From NCBI GenBank assembly GCA_900316355.1, contig ONCQ01000001.1, forward strand, positions 124,001 through 188,000: a stretch of DNA of 64,000 bases. The letters run 5' to 3'. Below, piece after piece: positions 30,514-39,096 of the stretch. Under the pieces are notes generated by a model. It had not been told where the DNA came from. It saw only the letters and a program-made list of their open reading frames with translations, and did no database searches. The stretch's first letter is position 1. Each line of letters opens with the position of its first letter. Source of the DNA: an uncultured Prevotellaceae bacterium. Lineage in GTDB: Bacteria; Bacteroidota; Bacteroidia; Bacteroidales; Bacteroidaceae. The position numbers were made by a program, and so were the translations under genes.

Positions 30514-31650
30514 TCAGATTTCCTTGGCATAGCAGCGGCGACGCTTGACGAACTCGGGGGACATGGGTTCCCACTGGCTGAGCTCACGCATGTTATATTC
30601 CAGCTGCGGTCCTGTCTCAGCCCACTTAATGCCAGTTTGGTTATAGACGCGGATGAGATCGTCGAAGAAGAGGGCGTTAACACCCTTGGCTTGCAGGTCG
30701 GGGCGCACGGCGATGAGGAGCATCTCTACGGAACCTTCGTTCTTCCATTTCAGGCTTTTCAGCAAGTGGAACCAGCCAAATGGCAGCAGGCGGCCGTGGC
30801 TGCGCTGCATGGCATGTGACAGACATCCCATCGTGATGGCGACACCCACCACTTCATCCTCATCGTTGACGATGACGGGCATGAAGCGCTTGTCGATGAG
30901 GCCCAAGTATTTCTTGATGAAGAGGTCTGTTTGTTTTTCCGACAGCTCCGAATAGCCGAAGAGGGGTGAGTAGGCCTCGTTGAGCAGATGGAAGATTTTG
31001 TGGCCGTAGTCGCGCTTGTTGATGTCATCGTTGGTGAGCTTCAGCACGCGCAGATGCAACCGCTTGCGGGCAAATTCAGCCACGCGGCAGTATTTATCGG
31101 GCACCTCTTTGGGGATGGTCACGCGGATCTGCACCCAGTCAGCTTCCTTCTTGAAGCCTAACGCTTCGAGATGGCGAGGGTAGTAGGCGTGGTTGTAGAT
31201 GGTGTTCATGGTACCCGTGAGGTGGAAGTCCTCCACGAGCATTCCCTCCTTGTCAAAATCGGTGATGCCCATCGGGCCCTGTATGGCTGTCATCCCGCGC
31301 TGGCGCCCCCATTCTGCAACAGTGTCTAAGAGTGCTTTGGCAACTGCTTGGTCATCGATGAACTCTATCATGGAGAAGCGCACGTTGCGCACATGCCATT
31401 TCTCATTGGCATGATGGTTGATGATGCCCACGATGCGCCCTACGCACTCTTTGCCGTGATAGGCCACGAAAGGCTGCACCTCAGAAAACTCCAGCCCGGG
31501 ATTGGTCTTGATATTGAAGAACTCACGGACGTCGCTCTCCAAATCGGGGACATATTGTGGGCAGTCATTGTAGATGCGATGAACGATGCTTATGAAATCG
31601 TTCATCGTGCGATGCGAGTTGATGGGAACAACGCTGACATTAGTGCTCAT
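30514..31650 (-). CDS. GNAT-fold acyltransferase-like protein of unknown substrate
   Basis: The start at 31650 (MSTNVSVVPINSHRTMNDF) gives 378 residues; longer readings run into the upstream methylase gene in another frame. It contains two GNAT-like halves: YHGKECVGRIVGIINHHANE with RQRGMTAIQGPMGITDFDKE, and VNDEDEVVGVAITMG with LLIAVRPDLQAKGVNALFF, where RPDLQAKG resembles the acetyl-CoA loop. It probably acylates a small molecule or protein. It follows the THUMP methylase gene by 25 bp. Confidence 0.75.
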   Translation of the reverse strand: MSTNVSVVPINSHRTMNDFISIVHRIYNDCPQYVPDLESDVREFFNIKTNPGLEFSEVQPFVAYHGKECVGRIVGIINHHANEKWHVRNVRFSMIEFIDDQAVAKALLDTVAEWGRQRGMTAIQGPMGITDFDKEGMLVEDFHLTGTMNTIYNHAYYPRHLEALGFKKEADWVQIRVTIPKEVPDKYCRVAEFARKRLHLRVLKLTNDDINKRDYGHKIFHLLNEAYSPLFGYSELSEKQTDLFIKKYLGLIDKRFMPVIVNDEDEVVGVAITMGCLSHAMQRSHGRLLPFGWFHLLKSLKWKNEGSVEMLLIAVRPDLQAKGVNALFFDDLIRVYNQTGIKWAETGPQLEYNMRELSQWEPMSPEFVKRRRCYAKEI

Positions 31651-31675
31651 AGGGAGTGATGATTGGAGGGGGTGT

Positions 31676-33193
31676 TCAATCTTTGTCATCATGTCCGCCA
31701 AAGAATCTGCGACGTGCCTCTTGGCGTGCAGCGCGATCATTGCCTTTAGCGCGGAAATTTTCTCCTTTGCGGCCGAAACCACTGTGACCCTTGAAGCCGT
31801 CACGCTTCTCCGGACGTTCACCGAAGGAACGTTCGCGCCTCTCATAGCCGCCTTCGCGTTTGGAGAAACCTTCGCGTTTGGAGAACCTATTGAAGCGGTG
31901 GTCATCGCGGCGTTCCTCACGTTCCTCGTCGTTGAAGTTGCCCTTGAAGCCGTCGCGGTGTTGCTTGAAGCGGCGCTTCTGAGCCATCTCGCGACGCTCG
32001 GCATTGGTTTTCACGATGCCGCCTTTGGCACGGTGTTCGTCTAAGCGTCCGCCGAAGAGCACATACTTGCGCAGTTCACACTCCAGCGAGCCGTTATACA
32101 AGGGTGTCTTCAGCGACGGTTTCAAGCCTATCTCGTCGAAGCATTCCTCGCGATAGCTGAGAATCCAAGCCTCGCCGCCCGTGAACTCGCGCTTCAGCTT
32201 CTGCCCGATGCACTTGTACAATCCCAGCAGGTCGGGGCTGGAGATGCGCTCACCATAGGGCGGGTTGGTCACCATGAGTGCAGGTTGCTGTTCCCCTTCC
32301 TCTGTATGTGCGGGCAGCAGGGGTGATTTGGTGAAATCGGCCATCTCAACGCTGATATCCTTGCTGAGGCCGGCAGCCTTCACATTGCGTGTGGCGATGC
32401 CGACAGCCTTCGGGTCGATGTCGCGCCCATAGATATGATGTTCGAACTCTCGTTCGTTACTGTCATCGTTATACACCTGTTCAAAGAGCTCGCGGTCGAA
32501 GTCAGGCCATTTCTCGAAGGCATAGCTCTTGCGGAACACGCCAGGGGCGATGCCGCGGGCGATGAGGGCTGCCTCGATGCATAAGGTGCCGCTGCCGCAG
32601 AAGGGATCCAGGAAATCGCTCTCACCCTTCCATCCGGTCATCATGATGATGCCGGCTGCCAGCACTTCGTTGAGCGGTGCTGCCACCGTCTCCTGACGAT
32701 AGCCGCGACGATGCAGGCTCTCGCCGCTGCTGTCCAGCGCCAATGTAGCATCGTAGTCGGAGATATGTATGTGCAGCTGTATATCGGGGTTGGAGACGCT
32801 GACATTAGGACGTGAGCCTGTGCGCTCACGGAACTGGTCGGCGATGGCGTCCTTCACCTTGTAGGCAACAAACTTAGAGTGGTGGAACTCTGGCGAGAAG
32901 ACTACGCTGTCAACGGCAAACGTCGTCTGCGGCGTGAGGTACTGCGACCAGTCGATGGACTTCACGGCTTCATAGACGTCGTCGGCGCTCCTGGCCTTGA
33001 ACAGCTTGATGGGTTTGAGCACGCGGATGGCTGTGCGCAGGCAGAAGTTGGCGCGATACATCATCTCTTTGTCGCCCGTGAAGGTGACCATGCGACGGCC
33101 TATCTGTATGTCCGTGGCGCCCAGTTCTGTGAGCTCCTGTGCCAACAGAGGTTCCAGGCCCTGGAAGGTTTTGGCAATAAGTGGTGTTGTCAT
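31676..33193 (-). CDS. THUMP-domain RNA methyltransferase (RlmL-type) with a basic, low-complexity tail
   Basis: Probable 23S rRNA guanine-N2 methylase. An N-terminal THUMP region (LAQELTELGATDIQIGRRMV) is followed by the methylase fold with FLDPFCGSGTLCIEAALIA and the catalytic NPPYGER. After about residue 395 comes a tail of some 105 residues rich in Arg, Gly, Phe, Lys and Asp (FSKREGFSKREGGYERRERS, FKGHSGFGRKGENFRAKG) that looks disordered and RNA-binding, like RGG tails. The E. coli homologue is instead fused to a second methylase. It ends 4 bp after cysE. Confidence 0.88.
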   Translation of the reverse strand: MTTPLIAKTFQGLEPLLAQELTELGATDIQIGRRMVTFTGDKEMMYRANFCLRTAIRVLKPIKLFKARSADDVYEAVKSIDWSQYLTPQTTFAVDSVVFSPEFHHSKFVAYKVKDAIADQFRERTGSRPNVSVSNPDIQLHIHISDYDATLALDSSGESLHRRGYRQETVAAPLNEVLAAGIIMMTGWKGESDFLDPFCGSGTLCIEAALIARGIAPGVFRKSYAFEKWPDFDRELFEQVYNDDSNEREFEHHIYGRDIDPKAVGIATRNVKAAGLSKDISVEMADFTKSPLLPAHTEEGEQQPALMVTNPPYGERISSPDLLGLYKCIGQKLKREFTGGEAWILSYREECFDEIGLKPSLKTPLYNGSLECELRKYVLFGGRLDEHRAKGGIVKTNAERREMAQKRRFKQHRDGFKGNFNDEEREERRDDHRFNRFSKREGFSKREGGYERRERSFGERPEKRDGFKGHSGFGRKGENFRAKGNDRAARQEARRRFFGGHDDKD

Positions 33194-33196
33194 TAA

Positions 33197-34117
33197 TTAA
33201 TGGCAGTATTTGTTTTGTAGTATTTTCGTGTTGGGCTCCACATCCTCGGTGACCCAGATGTTACCGCCGATGACGGCATCGTGACCGATGGTGATGCGTC
33301 CCAGGATGGTGGAGTTGGCATAGACGATGACGTTGTCTTCGAGGATGGGGTGGCGCGGAATGCCCTTGATGGGGTGACCGTCATCATCGAGGGGGAAGCT
33401 TTTGGCACCCAACGTGACACCCTGATAGAGTTTCACGTTGTTCCCGATCACGCAGGTGGCTCCGATGACGACACCCGTGCCGTGGTCGATGGTGAAATGG
33501 TGGCCGATGGTGGCTCCCGGATGAATGTCGATACCCGTTTCGGAGTGTGCCATCTCTGTGATGATACGTGGGATGAGTGGCACGCCCAGCTTCAGCAGTT
33601 CGTGGGCCACGCGGTAGTTCGTCAGCGCCTTGATGACAGGGTAGCACGAAATCACCTCGCCGTAGCTCTCTGCGGCTGGGTCGCCCAAGTAGGCAGCCTC
33701 GACATCGGTTGATAGCGTCTGGCGCAGCACTGGCAGGCGTTCGATGAAAGCGCGTGACAGCTCGCTAGACTTCTTGCGACGAATGTCCTGAGCCGTAGCA
33801 TAGGTGTTACCATAGGCTTCCACCTCGTTCCAGCCGGTAGCGAAGCACAATCCAGCCTGGATCTGCTCGCACAGCAGGCCGTAGAGCCGCTCAATGGCGA
33901 CGCCGATGTGGAAGATGAGGTTTTGGTTGTTGACATTGCTCTTCCCATAGAAACCGGGGAAGAGAATACTGCGACACAATTCCATTATCTCAGCCAAAGC
34001 AGGCTGGGAGGGCAGCGGGTCACCGTCGCGATGTTCGTGGAACAGGCCGCATAACGACTTCGGGTCGGCCAGTTCCGTGGCCACTGTCGTCAGTAAGGTT
34101 TGCGTAGAGCTATTCAT
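33197..34117 (-). CDS. cysE: Serine O-acetyltransferase
   Basis: Makes O-acetylserine for cysteine synthesis. A helical N-terminal domain leads to a left-handed beta-helix of hexapeptide repeats with GIDIHPGATIGHHFTIDHGT, GVVIGATCVIGNNVKLYQG and GRITIGHDAVIGGNIWVTED. The start at 34117 (MNSSTQTLLTTV) is chosen because the promoter box TACCTTTG lies at 34136-34129, inside the longer reading from 34141. The N-terminal part is long, as in the EpsC group. cysK lies immediately upstream on the same strand but has its own terminator. Confidence 0.93.
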   Translation of the reverse strand: MNSSTQTLLTTVATELADPKSLCGLFHEHRDGDPLPSQPALAEIMELCRSILFPGFYGKSNVNNQNLIFHIGVAIERLYGLLCEQIQAGLCFATGWNEVEAYGNTYATAQDIRRKKSSELSRAFIERLPVLRQTLSTDVEAAYLGDPAAESYGEVISCYPVIKALTNYRVAHELLKLGVPLIPRIITEMAHSETGIDIHPGATIGHHFTIDHGTGVVIGATCVIGNNVKLYQGVTLGAKSFPLDDDGHPIKGIPRHPILEDNVIVYANSTILGRITIGHDAVIGGNIWVTEDVEPNTKILQNKYCH

Positions 34118-34128
34118 GATTTCGGCGG

Positions 34129-34136
34129 CAAAGGTA
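34129..34136 (-). promoter_or_regulatory. Promoter -7 box of cysE, very close to the start codon
   Basis: TACCTTTG (minus) ends 11 bp before the ATG at 34117, so the leader would be only a few bases. Confidence 0.5.
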
Positions 34137-34192
34137 CGCATTATTTACGACTTACGATTTACGATTTGCGATTTATTTGCTTCTGCGACAGC

Positions 34193-34232
34193 AAAAAAGA
34201 TGCACCATCTCTGTGGAATAAGATGGTGCATC
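34193..34232 (-). terminator. Rho-independent terminator of cysK
   Basis: GATGCACCATCT and AGATGGTGCATC pair over 12 bp with a 10-nt loop, and a run of six T follows in the minus direction. It lies about 48 bp after the cysK stop. Confidence 0.85.
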
Positions 34233-34279
34233 GGCCAAAAGAGGTGAAATGTGATAAGAAGAGTGTCTTTCAGAGGGTT

Positions 34280-35227
34280 TTAAAGGGGGTAGTCCTCGAA
34301 GGCGTAGAGGACGGTGGAGAGGTAGCGCTCGCCCGTGTCGGGCAGCAGCACCACAATCTTCTTTCCCTTGTTCTCTGGGCGCTTGGCGATTTCGGCGGCA
34401 GCAAAGGCGGCAGCACCGCTGCTGATGCCCACGAGCAGACCTTCCTGCTGGGCTATCTCGCGGCCCGTGCGGATGGCATCGTCGTTCTCGACATCGAAGA
34501 CCTCGTCGATGACGTCGGCATTGTAGGTCTTGGGCACGAAACCGGCTCCGATGCCTTGGATCTTATGCGGACCGCTGGGCTGGCCGTTGAGGACGGCGGA
34601 GGACTTGGGTTCCACGGCGATGATCTTCACGTTGGGGTTCTGCTCCTTCAGGAACTTTCCTGTGCCGGAGATGGTACCTCCGGTGCCTACGCCCGCCACG
34701 AAGATATCTACTTTTCCATCGGTGTCGCGCCACACCTCGGGGCCTGTGGTGGCGTAGTGCTTAGCGGGGTTGGCAGCGTTCTCGAACTGCTGCAGGATAA
34801 CGCTTCCCGGGATATTGTCTCGCAGCTCCTCAGCAGCGCGAATGGCTCCCGGCATACCATCCTTCCCAGGTGTCAGACGCACCTCAGCGCCGTATGCCTT
34901 CACCAGATTCCTACGCTCCACGCTCATCGTCTCGGGCATCGTCAGGATGAGGTGATAACCCTTCACGGCGCTGACCAATGCCAGCCCCACACCCGTGTTA
35001 CCGCTGGTGGGCTCGATGATGGTGGCGCCCGGCTTCAGGATGCCTTTCTTTTCAGCATCCTCAATCATGGCGAAGGCGATGCGGTCCTTCACGCTGCCGC
35101 CGGGGTTAAAGAACTCCACTTTGGCAATGAGCGGGGTGGCAAGGCCCTTGGCCTGTGAGTATTTATTGAGCTCCAAAAGAGGGGTGTTGCCGATGAGCTC
35201 TGTCAGCTGTTTTGCTATCTGTGACAT
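34280..35227 (-). CDS. cysK: Cysteine synthase A
   Basis: PLP enzyme joining sulfide to O-acetylserine. Signatures are [36 protein letters not shown] with the PLP lysine, [14 protein letters not shown] and [20 protein letters not shown]. It has 315 residues, a usual length. A TACTTTTG box (35304-35297) lies 70 bp upstream and a strong terminator follows. With cysE downstream and metY upstream it forms a sulfur assimilation cluster. Confidence 0.96.
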   Translation of the reverse strand: MSQIAKQLTELIGNTPLLELNKYSQAKGLATPLIAKVEFFNPGGSVKDRIAFAMIEDAEKKGILKPGATIIEPTSGNTGVGLALVSAVKGYHLILTMPETMSVERRNLVKAYGAEVRLTPGKDGMPGAIRAAEELRDNIPGSVILQQFENAANPAKHYATTGPEVWRDTDGKVDIFVAGVGTGGTISGTGKFLKEQNPNVKIIAVEPKSSAVLNGQPSGPHKIQGIGAGFVPKTYNADVIDEVFDVENDDAIRTGREIAQQEGLLVGISSGAAAFAAAEIAKRPENKGKKIVVLLPDTGERYLSTVLYAFEDYPL

Positions 35228-35296
35228 GATGATGATTGACGATTTAATGAATTACTATTGAAGGATTTGCGCTTTATGTGAATATCTTTTGCGCTG

Positions 35297-35304
35297 CAAA
35301 AGTA
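35297..35304 (-). promoter_or_regulatory. Promoter -7 box of cysK
   Basis: TACTTTTG on the minus strand, matching TAnnTTTG. Confidence 0.45.
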
Positions 35305-35354
35305 CGAAGAAATATTTATTTATCCTTTTTCATGCTTTCATTTTTCACATTGTT

Positions 35355-36644
35355 TTAAATCTTGTCCAGCGCCTGTGCGAGATCTTCCAGAATATCGTCG
35401 ATATGCTCTGTGCCGATGCTGAGGCGGATGGTCGAGGGTGTGATGTGCTGTTCGGCCAGTTCCTCAGGCGAGAGCTGTGAGTGAGTGGTCGTGTAGGGAT
35501 GGATGACGAGGCTCTTCACGTCGGCCACGTTCGCCAGCAGCGAGAATATTTGCAGCGCATCAATGAACTTCCAAGCCTCTTCCTGACCGCCTTTGATCTC
35601 GAAGGTAAAGATGGAGCCGCCGCCGCCGGGGAAGTACTTTTGGTAGAGCTGGTGATCGTGGTGGCTCTCCAAAGCAGGATGGTTCACCTTGGCCACCTTG
35701 GGGTGCTTGCTCAGGAAATCAACCACCTTGAGGGCGTTCTGCACATGACGCTCCACGCGCAGGCTCAGCGTCTCGACGCCTTGCAGCAGGATGAAGGCAT
35801 TGAAGGGTGAGATGGCAGCGCCGGTGTCACGCAGCAGGACGGCGCGAATACGTGTGACGTAAGCGGCAGCACCCACCGCATCGGCAAACACGATGCCGTG
35901 GTAGCTGGGGTCTGGCTTGGCCAGTGTGGGGAACTTGTCGGGGTTCGCCTTCCAGTCGAACTTGCCGCCATCGACGATGACGCCGCCGAGCGAGGTGCCG
36001 TGGCCACCCAGGAACTTCGTGGCCGAGTGTACCACGATGTCTGCTCCGTGCTCCAAGGGACGGATCAGGTAAGGGGTGCCGAACGTGTTATCGACAATGA
36101 AGGGGATCCCGTGCTTATGTGCTACAGCCGCAACGCCTTCCAAGTCGAGGACATCGCTGTTGGGGTTGCCGAAAGTCTCGGCATATACTACTTTTGTGTT
36201 GGGTTGGATGGCGGCCTCCAGGGCGGCGAGGTCGTTGACATTGATGATGGTGTTGGTGATGCCCTGTGTGGCCAGCGTGTGGGTGATGAGGTTGTAGCTG
36301 CCGCCGTAGAGGTTGTCGGCTGCCACGATGTGATCGCCGGCCTGCACGATGTTCTGCAGGGCATAGGTGATGGCAGCCGCGCCGGAGGCTACTGCCAGAC
36401 CAGCCACACCGCCTTCGAGGGCTGCCACGCGGTCTTCGAACACGCCCTGCGTGGAGTTGGTCAAGCGACCGTAGATATTGCCTGCATCGCGCAGGCCGAA
36501 ACGGTCGGCGGCGTGCTGCGAGTTGCGGAACACGTAGCTCGTCGTCTGATAGATAGGTACTGCGCGAGCGTCGGTTGCGGGGTCAGCCTGTTCTTGGCCT
36601 ACATGGAGTTGCAAAGTCTCAAAGCGATAATTTTTCTGTGCCAT
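35355..36644 (-). CDS. metY: O-acetylhomoserine aminocarboxypropyltransferase / cysteine synthase
   Basis: Cys/Met metabolism PLP enzyme that uses sulfide or methanethiol with O-acetylhomoserine. It begins [20 protein letters not shown] and has [32 protein letters not shown] and the PLP lysine in [18 protein letters not shown]. It has 429 residues, the long form typical of MetY. It is divergent from an Lrp/AsnC gene; candidate regulator sites lie in the shared promoter region. Confidence 0.93.
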   Translation of the reverse strand: MAQKNYRFETLQLHVGQEQADPATDARAVPIYQTTSYVFRNSQHAADRFGLRDAGNIYGRLTNSTQGVFEDRVAALEGGVAGLAVASGAAAITYALQNIVQAGDHIVAADNLYGGSYNLITHTLATQGITNTIINVNDLAALEAAIQPNTKVVYAETFGNPNSDVLDLEGVAAVAHKHGIPFIVDNTFGTPYLIRPLEHGADIVVHSATKFLGGHGTSLGGVIVDGGKFDWKANPDKFPTLAKPDPSYHGIVFADAVGAAAYVTRIRAVLLRDTGAAISPFNAFILLQGVETLSLRVERHVQNALKVVDFLSKHPKVAKVNHPALESHHDHQLYQKYFPGGGGSIFTFEIKGGQEEAWKFIDALQIFSLLANVADVKSLVIHPYTTTHSQLSPEELAEQHITPSTIRLSIGTEHIDDILEDLAQALDKI

Positions 36645-36705
36645 AGTTGTATTTAGTTTAGAGTTTATCGTTTATGGTTTATCGTTTAGTGTTGTTTCGA
36701 CGGTG

Positions 36706-36713
36706 CAAAGGTA
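36706..36713 (-). promoter_or_regulatory. Promoter -7 box of metY
   Basis: TACCTTTG on the minus strand, 62 bp before the metY ATG. Confidence 0.5.
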
Positions 36714-36728
36714 CGGCGATTTAGAGAT

Positions 36729-36799
36729 ATCTTCCAAATTTCTTGCGTAATTCGGAAGAATCCCCTACTTTTGCGCCATCAACAGAAAGATCTTCCAAA
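36729..36799. promoter_or_regulatory. Candidate operator sites for the Lrp/AsnC regulator
   Basis: ATCTTCCAAA occurs at 36729-36738 and 36790-36799, with a reverse-strand variant (ATTCTTCCGAA) near 36751-36761. They surround the Lrp gene's own promoter (TACTTTTG at 36766-36773) and lie upstream of the metY promoter. Lrp-family octamers often bind such phased sites; the assignment is inference. Confidence 0.4.
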
Positions 36800-36865
36800 A
36801 GAGGCGCTTGACAGCCCTTGCAACAGAATAATATTCTACACCCTGTGCATAATGCCCTTAGAATC

Positions 36866-37330
36866 ATGAATAATGAATTAGACGACATCGATTTGCAGAT
36901 CCTCAGAACGCTGCAAAAGAACGCGAAATTAACCACCAAGGAGCTGGCTGATGCCGTGCACCTCACCCCTACCCCAGTCTTCGAGCGCCAGAAACGCCTG
37001 GAGCGACAAGGGTACATCCTGAAGTATGTGGCCGTCTTGGATCCGGAGAAGCTTCAACAGAGCCTCCTCGTATTCTGCAAGGTGAAGCTGAAGCAAATCA
37101 ATCATGAGATAGCCGATGCCTTCACGCGCCGCATCCAGCGCATCCCTGAGGTGACGGCTTGCTACAACACCTCGGGTGCCTATGACTATCTCTTAATGGT
37201 TCGCGCACGTGACATGAAACAATATCAGGAGTTCATTCTCAACAAACTCGGCGATATTGAGCACGTGGGTGCTATTGAGAGTACCTTTGTGATGAGTGAG
37301 GTAAAACAAACACATGGCATCAATCTATAA
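36866..37330 (+). CDS. Lrp/AsnC family transcriptional regulator
   Basis: The start at 36866 (MNNELDDIDLQILRTLQKNA) gives 154 residues; an upstream ATG at 36818 would add an atypical 16. An N-terminal helix-turn-helix (LTTKELADAVHLTPTPVFER) is followed by a RAM ligand-binding domain (ITACYNTSGAYDYLL-like, here VTACYNTSGAYDYLLMVRA). It probably senses an amino acid and regulates metY, its divergent neighbour, and itself. A GC-rich GPE-like hairpin follows the stop. Confidence 0.92.
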   Translation: MNNELDDIDLQILRTLQKNAKLTTKELADAVHLTPTPVFERQKRLERQGYILKYVAVLDPEKLQQSLLVFCKVKLKQINHEIADAFTRRIQRIPEVTACYNTSGAYDYLLMVRARDMKQYQEFILNKLGDIEHVGAIESTFVMSEVKQTHGINL

Positions 37331-37334
37331 AAAT

Positions 37335-37368
37335 GCTCCCTCCTCTCGGGGGTGAGAGAAGGGAGGGT
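37335..37368. repeat. GC-rich hairpin after the Lrp gene (GPE-like)
   Basis: CTCCCTCCTCTC and GAGAGAAGGGAGGG pair around a GGGGGT loop, 4 bp after the stop. Phrase repeats GTTTAAGGG follow. Like the amtB copy, it may serve as a transcript end. Confidence 0.6.
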
Positions 37369-37402
37369 TTAAGGGTTTAAAAGGTTTAAGGGTTCAAGGC
37401 TG

Positions 37403-38815
37403 TTATTCTGCTTCGTAGCCGGCAATCTTAGCCATCGCGGGTGCTATCTCGATGTTATCGATGCGCCCCTGGAACACCTCGGTGCCAGGACCGATGGCAT
37501 AGATGGGTACATAGCCGTTGGAGTGGCCGCCGCTGGCCCAGCTGATCATAGCCACCTCTGAAAGGATATGTTTGGTGGTCTCGCAGAGGTCATTGATGCG
37601 TTCCTTGACCTTGTCATTGTCCTGCATGGCCTTCTCGATGGCATTCCAGCGGTTCTGCAGGCGATCGCTTTGCTTTTGGTTGAGGGTAATACCGCTGCCG
37701 AAACCCATTAGCTCGCGCAGCTGCTTCTCAACTGCTGTCCACGTGAATTTCTTAGGCGCCTTCTTGTACTGCTCATTGAGGAGCCATTTCAGCTCATCGA
37801 TGCTGCAGCGCTGATATTTCAGCAGGTCGGTGTGTAGCTCATACGGCCCTGTTCCCATCACCAGACCGCCCGTCTCGTGGTCGGCACTGATGACGATGAT
37901 GGTCTCGTCGGGGTGCTGCTGGTAGAACTCATAGGCCACTTTCACCGCTTTGTCCATATCAAGGACTTCATTGATGACGTTGCCGATATCGTTGCGGTGG
38001 CAGGCCCAGTCAATCAGGCCACCCTCAATGGCAAAGAAGAAACCGTCGTTCTCCTTTGAGGTCAGATAGTTGATGCCAGCGCGCACCATCTGTTCCAGCG
38101 TCAGGTCGTCTTTTGTCTGGTCCATGCCGTAGGGCACCCGTTCGTTGCCGAGCTTCTCGTTTTGTGCATCGCTCTGCAGTAGGATCAGCTTGTCAGCCTT
38201 GCGTCCTTTCTTCTGGTACTCCTTGTAACCCTTCACGATGGTGTAGCCGGCCTCCTGAGCCTGTTGGTGCAGGCTGGGTTCGCCCTCCTTGGTGAAGGGT
38301 CTGTTGAAGTCGGAACCAGCAAAGAAATCATAACCGCTCTTGCAGAGGTCCTGACCCAGCTCGTAGTACATTTGACGCTTAGGCTGATGGCCATAAAATG
38401 AAGCGGGCGTAGCGTGGGTGATAGAGACGGTGGTGGCTACGCCTACGGCCTTGCCGGCCTTCTGGGCCCAGGCCGCGATGCTGCTGACGGGTGTCTCCAG
38501 ATCCTGCAGCACGCCGATGGCGCCGTTCTTCGTTTTCTTGCCACAGGCCAGTGCCGTGCCGCCAGCTGCAGAGTCTGTGACTCCATTGGTGGCGGAATAG
38601 GTGTTCACCATTCCCACCACAGGCAGGCTGGACATCAGGATGGGCTCAAAGCCGATGCGCCCCTTCAGGGCAGCGAGATAGGTCTCGGTGACGTTGATTT
38701 GGTTCACACCCATTCCGTCGCCGATGAAGTAGAACACATACTTGACTTGCCCTTCAGCAAAGGCTGACAGGGTCAGGACGAGTGCCAGGAGGCACGAGAG
38801 AAAACGTAGTTTCAT
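37403..38815 (-). CDS. Alkaline phosphatase
   Basis: Exported metal-dependent phosphomonoesterase, 470 residues, with signal peptide MKLRFLSCLLALVLTLSAFA. Metal and nucleophile motifs are YFIGDGMGVNQINV, NGVTDSAAGGTALACG with the nucleophile Ser, and ISADHETGGLVMG with Asp-His ligands. ASGGHSNGYVPIYAIGPG holds the third metal His. Probably releases phosphate from organic compounds in the periplasm. The DUF4250 gene lies 24 bp upstream on the same strand. Confidence 0.94.
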   Translation of the reverse strand: MKLRFLSCLLALVLTLSAFAEGQVKYVFYFIGDGMGVNQINVTETYLAALKGRIGFEPILMSSLPVVGMVNTYSATNGVTDSAAGGTALACGKKTKNGAIGVLQDLETPVSSIAAWAQKAGKAVGVATTVSITHATPASFYGHQPKRQMYYELGQDLCKSGYDFFAGSDFNRPFTKEGEPSLHQQAQEAGYTIVKGYKEYQKKGRKADKLILLQSDAQNEKLGNERVPYGMDQTKDDLTLEQMVRAGINYLTSKENDGFFFAIEGGLIDWACHRNDIGNVINEVLDMDKAVKVAYEFYQQHPDETIIVISADHETGGLVMGTGPYELHTDLLKYQRCSIDELKWLLNEQYKKAPKKFTWTAVEKQLRELMGFGSGITLNQKQSDRLQNRWNAIEKAMQDNDKVKERINDLCETTKHILSEVAMISWASGGHSNGYVPIYAIGPGTEVFQGRIDNIEIAPAMAKIAGYEAE

Positions 38816-38838
38816 AAGTTGTTATTCATTAAATTTTG

Positions 38839-39042
38839 TCACAAAATATCACACTCTACAGGGCGCAGCTGCCGCTGCCCCTCGTTGTAGGCATAGCCCA
38901 CCGTGAGCAGGCTCTCCTTCAGTGCTTCCACATCACGGTCGAAGTAGGCACACAGGTCTTCCAGCGAGTCGAACTCATCATCGCGCAGTAGCATGTTGAC
39001 GGCTGACACCATCATCATTGGGTCTTGGGGAAGGTGATCCAT
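38839..39042 (-). CDS. Small DUF4250 protein
   Basis: A 67-residue soluble protein. DHLPQDPMMMVSAVNMLLRD, SLEDLCAYFDRD and VGYAYNEGQRQLRP match the DUF4250 pattern, a short helical domain of unknown function. It precedes the alkaline phosphatase gene. The upstream gap carries ATGGTTTATGGTTT phrase repeats. Confidence 0.75.
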   Translation of the reverse strand: MDHLPQDPMMMVSAVNMLLRDDEFDSLEDLCAYFDRDVEALKESLLTVGYAYNEGQRQLRPVECDIL

Positions 39043-39043
39043 T

Positions 39044-39090
39044 ATGGTTTATGGTTTATGGTTTATGGTTTATAGTGTATGGTTTATAGT
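39044..39090. repeat. GTTTATG phrase repeats
   Basis: Tandem TATGGTTTATGGTTTATAG units between the U32 peptidase stop and the DUF4250 start. A related tract lies before metY (36660-36690). Confidence 0.6.
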
Positions 39091-39096
39091 AGAGAG

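Noticed and set aside
31651..32004. N-terminal extension of the GNAT protein
   Set aside because: The extra 118 codons are Ser/Arg/Ala-rich and out-of-frame shadow of the basic tail of the RNA methylase gene; MSTNVSV at 31650 is the natural start.
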